A stretch of DNA of 8,849 nucleotides. Origin: an uncultured Veillonella sp. (lineage in GTDB: Bacteria; Bacillota; Negativicutes; Veillonellales; Veillonellaceae). The notes below the pieces were generated by a model that was not told the DNA's origin, did not search any database, and worked only from the letters and a program-made list of their open reading frames with translations. Shown here one piece after another: positions 7,797 through 8,849 of the stretch (within the stretch, counting starts at the first letter, position 1; each line of letters begins with the position of its first letter). The stretch spans positions 1-8,849 of the forward strand of contig NZ_CAJLUB010000075.1 in NCBI RefSeq assembly GCF_905209685.1, in the 5' to 3' direction. The position numbers and the translations under genes are program-made.

Positions 7797-8171
7797 ATGA
7801 AGTTTTCATTTGCTCATAATAATATAAATGTTAAGGATCTTGATAAGAGTTTAGCATTCTATAAAGAGGCCTTGTTACTTGAGGAATCTCGCCGTTTGGA
7901 AGATCCAAGTGGTGCTTTCACTCTTGTATATTTAAAAAGTCCATACACAGCGCATGAACTAGAACTTACATGGTTGCGCGACTGGGATCGCCCTTATAAT
8001 TTAGGGGACAATGAATTCCATTTAGCGTTTTATGTAGATGACTACGAAGCAGCTCTTAAAAAGCATAAAGAGATGGGCGTTGTAGCTTATGAAAATGCTG
8101 ACATGGGCATTTACTTTATTGCCGATCCAGACGGGTATTGGACAGAAATTATTCCAGCAGGTAAATACTAA
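7797..8171 (+). CDS. VOC-family protein, glyoxalase I-like
   Basis: A 124-residue single-domain protein of the vicinal oxygen chelate fold, made of two beta-alpha-beta-beta-beta modules (about 4-60 and 72-120). Compared with E. coli glyoxalase I, all four metal ligands appear conserved: H7, E56 (ELELTW), H75 (FHLAFYV) and E117 (WTEII). The ending DPDGYWTEII is characteristic. Such proteins include lactoylglutathione lyase, which detoxifies methylglyoxal, but also dioxygenases, isomerases and resistance proteins. The conserved ligand set favours a lyase-like enzyme; the thiol cofactor cannot be told from sequence. The ribosome site AAGGAGGT is excellent. The stop codon shares one base with the start of the next gene (TAATG), so the two are translated as a unit. 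It is cytoplasmic, with no signal peptide. Confidence 0.85.
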   Translation: MKFSFAHNNINVKDLDKSLAFYKEALLLEESRRLEDPSGAFTLVYLKSPYTAHELELTWLRDWDRPYNLGDNEFHLAFYVDDYEAALKKHKEMGVVAYENADMGIYFIADPDGYWTEIIPAGKY

Positions 8172-8849
8172 TGGAATATATGTTAACTCGTTTAGAGTGG
8201 CTAGTTGGTCCTGATAAAATCAAAACCTTAAAAGATACGTCTGTGGCTCTCTTTGGTGTTGGCGGCGTTGGTGGCGGTGCCCTTGAGGTATTAGTTCGAG
8301 CTGGTGTGGGACGCATCGTTCTTATCGATGGCGACTCTATTGCACCAAGTAACTTAAATCGCCAAATGATTACGACTCATGACACAATTGGAGAGCGTAA
8401 GGTAGAGGTAGCAAAGGCACGAGCACTTTCTATTAATCCAGATGTAGTGATAGAAACTCATGATATTATGTATACTGAGGAAAATTACCCTGGATTTATT
8501 CAAAGCTTGAACGTTGATTATGTAATCGATGCCATCGATATGGTAACGGCAAAACTTAATATTATTGAGGTGTGTCAACGGGAAAGCATCCCTGTTATTT
8601 CTTGTATGGGCGGCGGCAATCGCTTTTACCCTGAAAAACTTATGATTGCTGATATCAATAAGTCTCATACATGTCCTTTGGCGCGCGTTATGCGTCGGGA
8701 GCTCAAAAAACGGGGCATAAAAAAGCAATTAGTTTTATTTTCTACAGAAAAACCGACAAAACCACAATTCCGAGGCGAAGCAACAAGCCCTGGTACATGT
8801 AGTTTTGTGCCACCAGTGGCAGGTTTTATATTAGCAGCACATGTGTTGC
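8171..8849 (+). CDS. tcdA: tRNA threonylcarbamoyladenosine dehydratase (TcdA/CsdL, ThiF family), 3' end beyond window
   Basis: An E1-like enzyme that adenylates and cyclises the t6A base at position 37 of ANN-decoding tRNAs to form ct6A. The 226 visible residues remain open at the window edge. They show the Rossmann ATP-binding loop GVGGVGGGA 29-37, the acidic strand end LIDGD 51-55, the E1 motif NLNRQ 61-65, the DAID turn 120-123, CPLARVMRRELKKRGI (168-183) and SFVPPVAG (211-218), the last two typical of TcdA rather than ThiF or MoeB. No CxxC zinc pairs are seen so far, which also fits TcdA. ATG 8171 overlaps the VOC stop by one base with only a weak AGGT upstream, suggesting translational coupling; ATG 8180 (M4) is a possible alternative start. 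The usual family length of about 240-270 residues implies that little is missing. Confidence 0.9.
   Translation, partial: MEYMLTRLEWLVGPDKIKTLKDTSVALFGVGGVGGGALEVLVRAGVGRIVLIDGDSIAPSNLNRQMITTHDTIGERKVEVAKARALSINPDVVIETHDIMYTEENYPGFIQSLNVDYVIDAIDMVTAKLNIIEVCQRESIPVISCMGGGNRFYPEKLMIADINKSHTCPLARVMRRELKKRGIKKQLVLFSTEKPTKPQFRGEATSPGTCSFVPPVAGFILAAHVL

Noticed and set aside
8354..8728. A 124-codon reverse-strand frame near the right edge
   Set aside because: It lies entirely inside tcdA, whose protein shows clear family motifs; the antisense translation resembles nothing known and has no start signal.

Overview
The window reads as a chromosomal housekeeping stretch from a low-GC anaerobic Firmicute. 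Base composition (roughly 40% GC by eye), strong AAGGAGG-type ribosome sites, a consensus sigma-A promoter and the character of the proteins fit Negativicutes, with Veillonella the most likely genus. That assignment is inference from recognition, not from a search. All seven genes lie on the + strand, and no mobile element, tRNA, rRNA or CRISPR array is visible.

Layout. (1) 11-1582: a CshA/DeaD-type DEAD-box RNA helicase with an Arg/Asp-rich repeated tail, closed by a textbook intrinsic terminator. (2) 1583-1758: a regulatory gap with a near-consensus promoter and a Fur/PerR-like inverted repeat at the expected transcription start. (3) 1759-2178: a PerR-type Fur-family repressor, followed by a long hairpin that lacks a clear U-tract. 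(4) 2340-3176: endonuclease IV (Nfo). (5) 3263-4633 and 4634-7717: sbcD and sbcC, with the stop of one abutting the start of the other. (6) 7797-8171: a small glyoxalase-fold (VOC) protein. (7) 8171-8849 and beyond: the start of a ThiF/TcdA-family tRNA threonylcarbamoyladenosine dehydratase, cut by the window edge. It overlaps the VOC stop by one base. No gap between genes exceeds about 180 bases.

How the genes fit together. The core is a genome-protection neighbourhood: a peroxide sensor, an AP endonuclease/3'-phosphodiesterase that repairs oxidised DNA, and the SbcCD nuclease that opens hairpins and processes broken ends. Whether PerR controls the downstream repair genes is not shown by the sequence. 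The only convincing PerR-like operator is at perR's own promoter. sbcD-sbcC and VOC-tcdA are two tightly coupled pairs with no obvious terminator between them.

No previously undescribed system is evident. The points most worth a second look are the operator at the perR start site, a charged insertion of about 60 residues inside the SbcD nuclease domain, the unusual hairpin after perR, and the synonymously diverged peptide repeats in the helicase tail.
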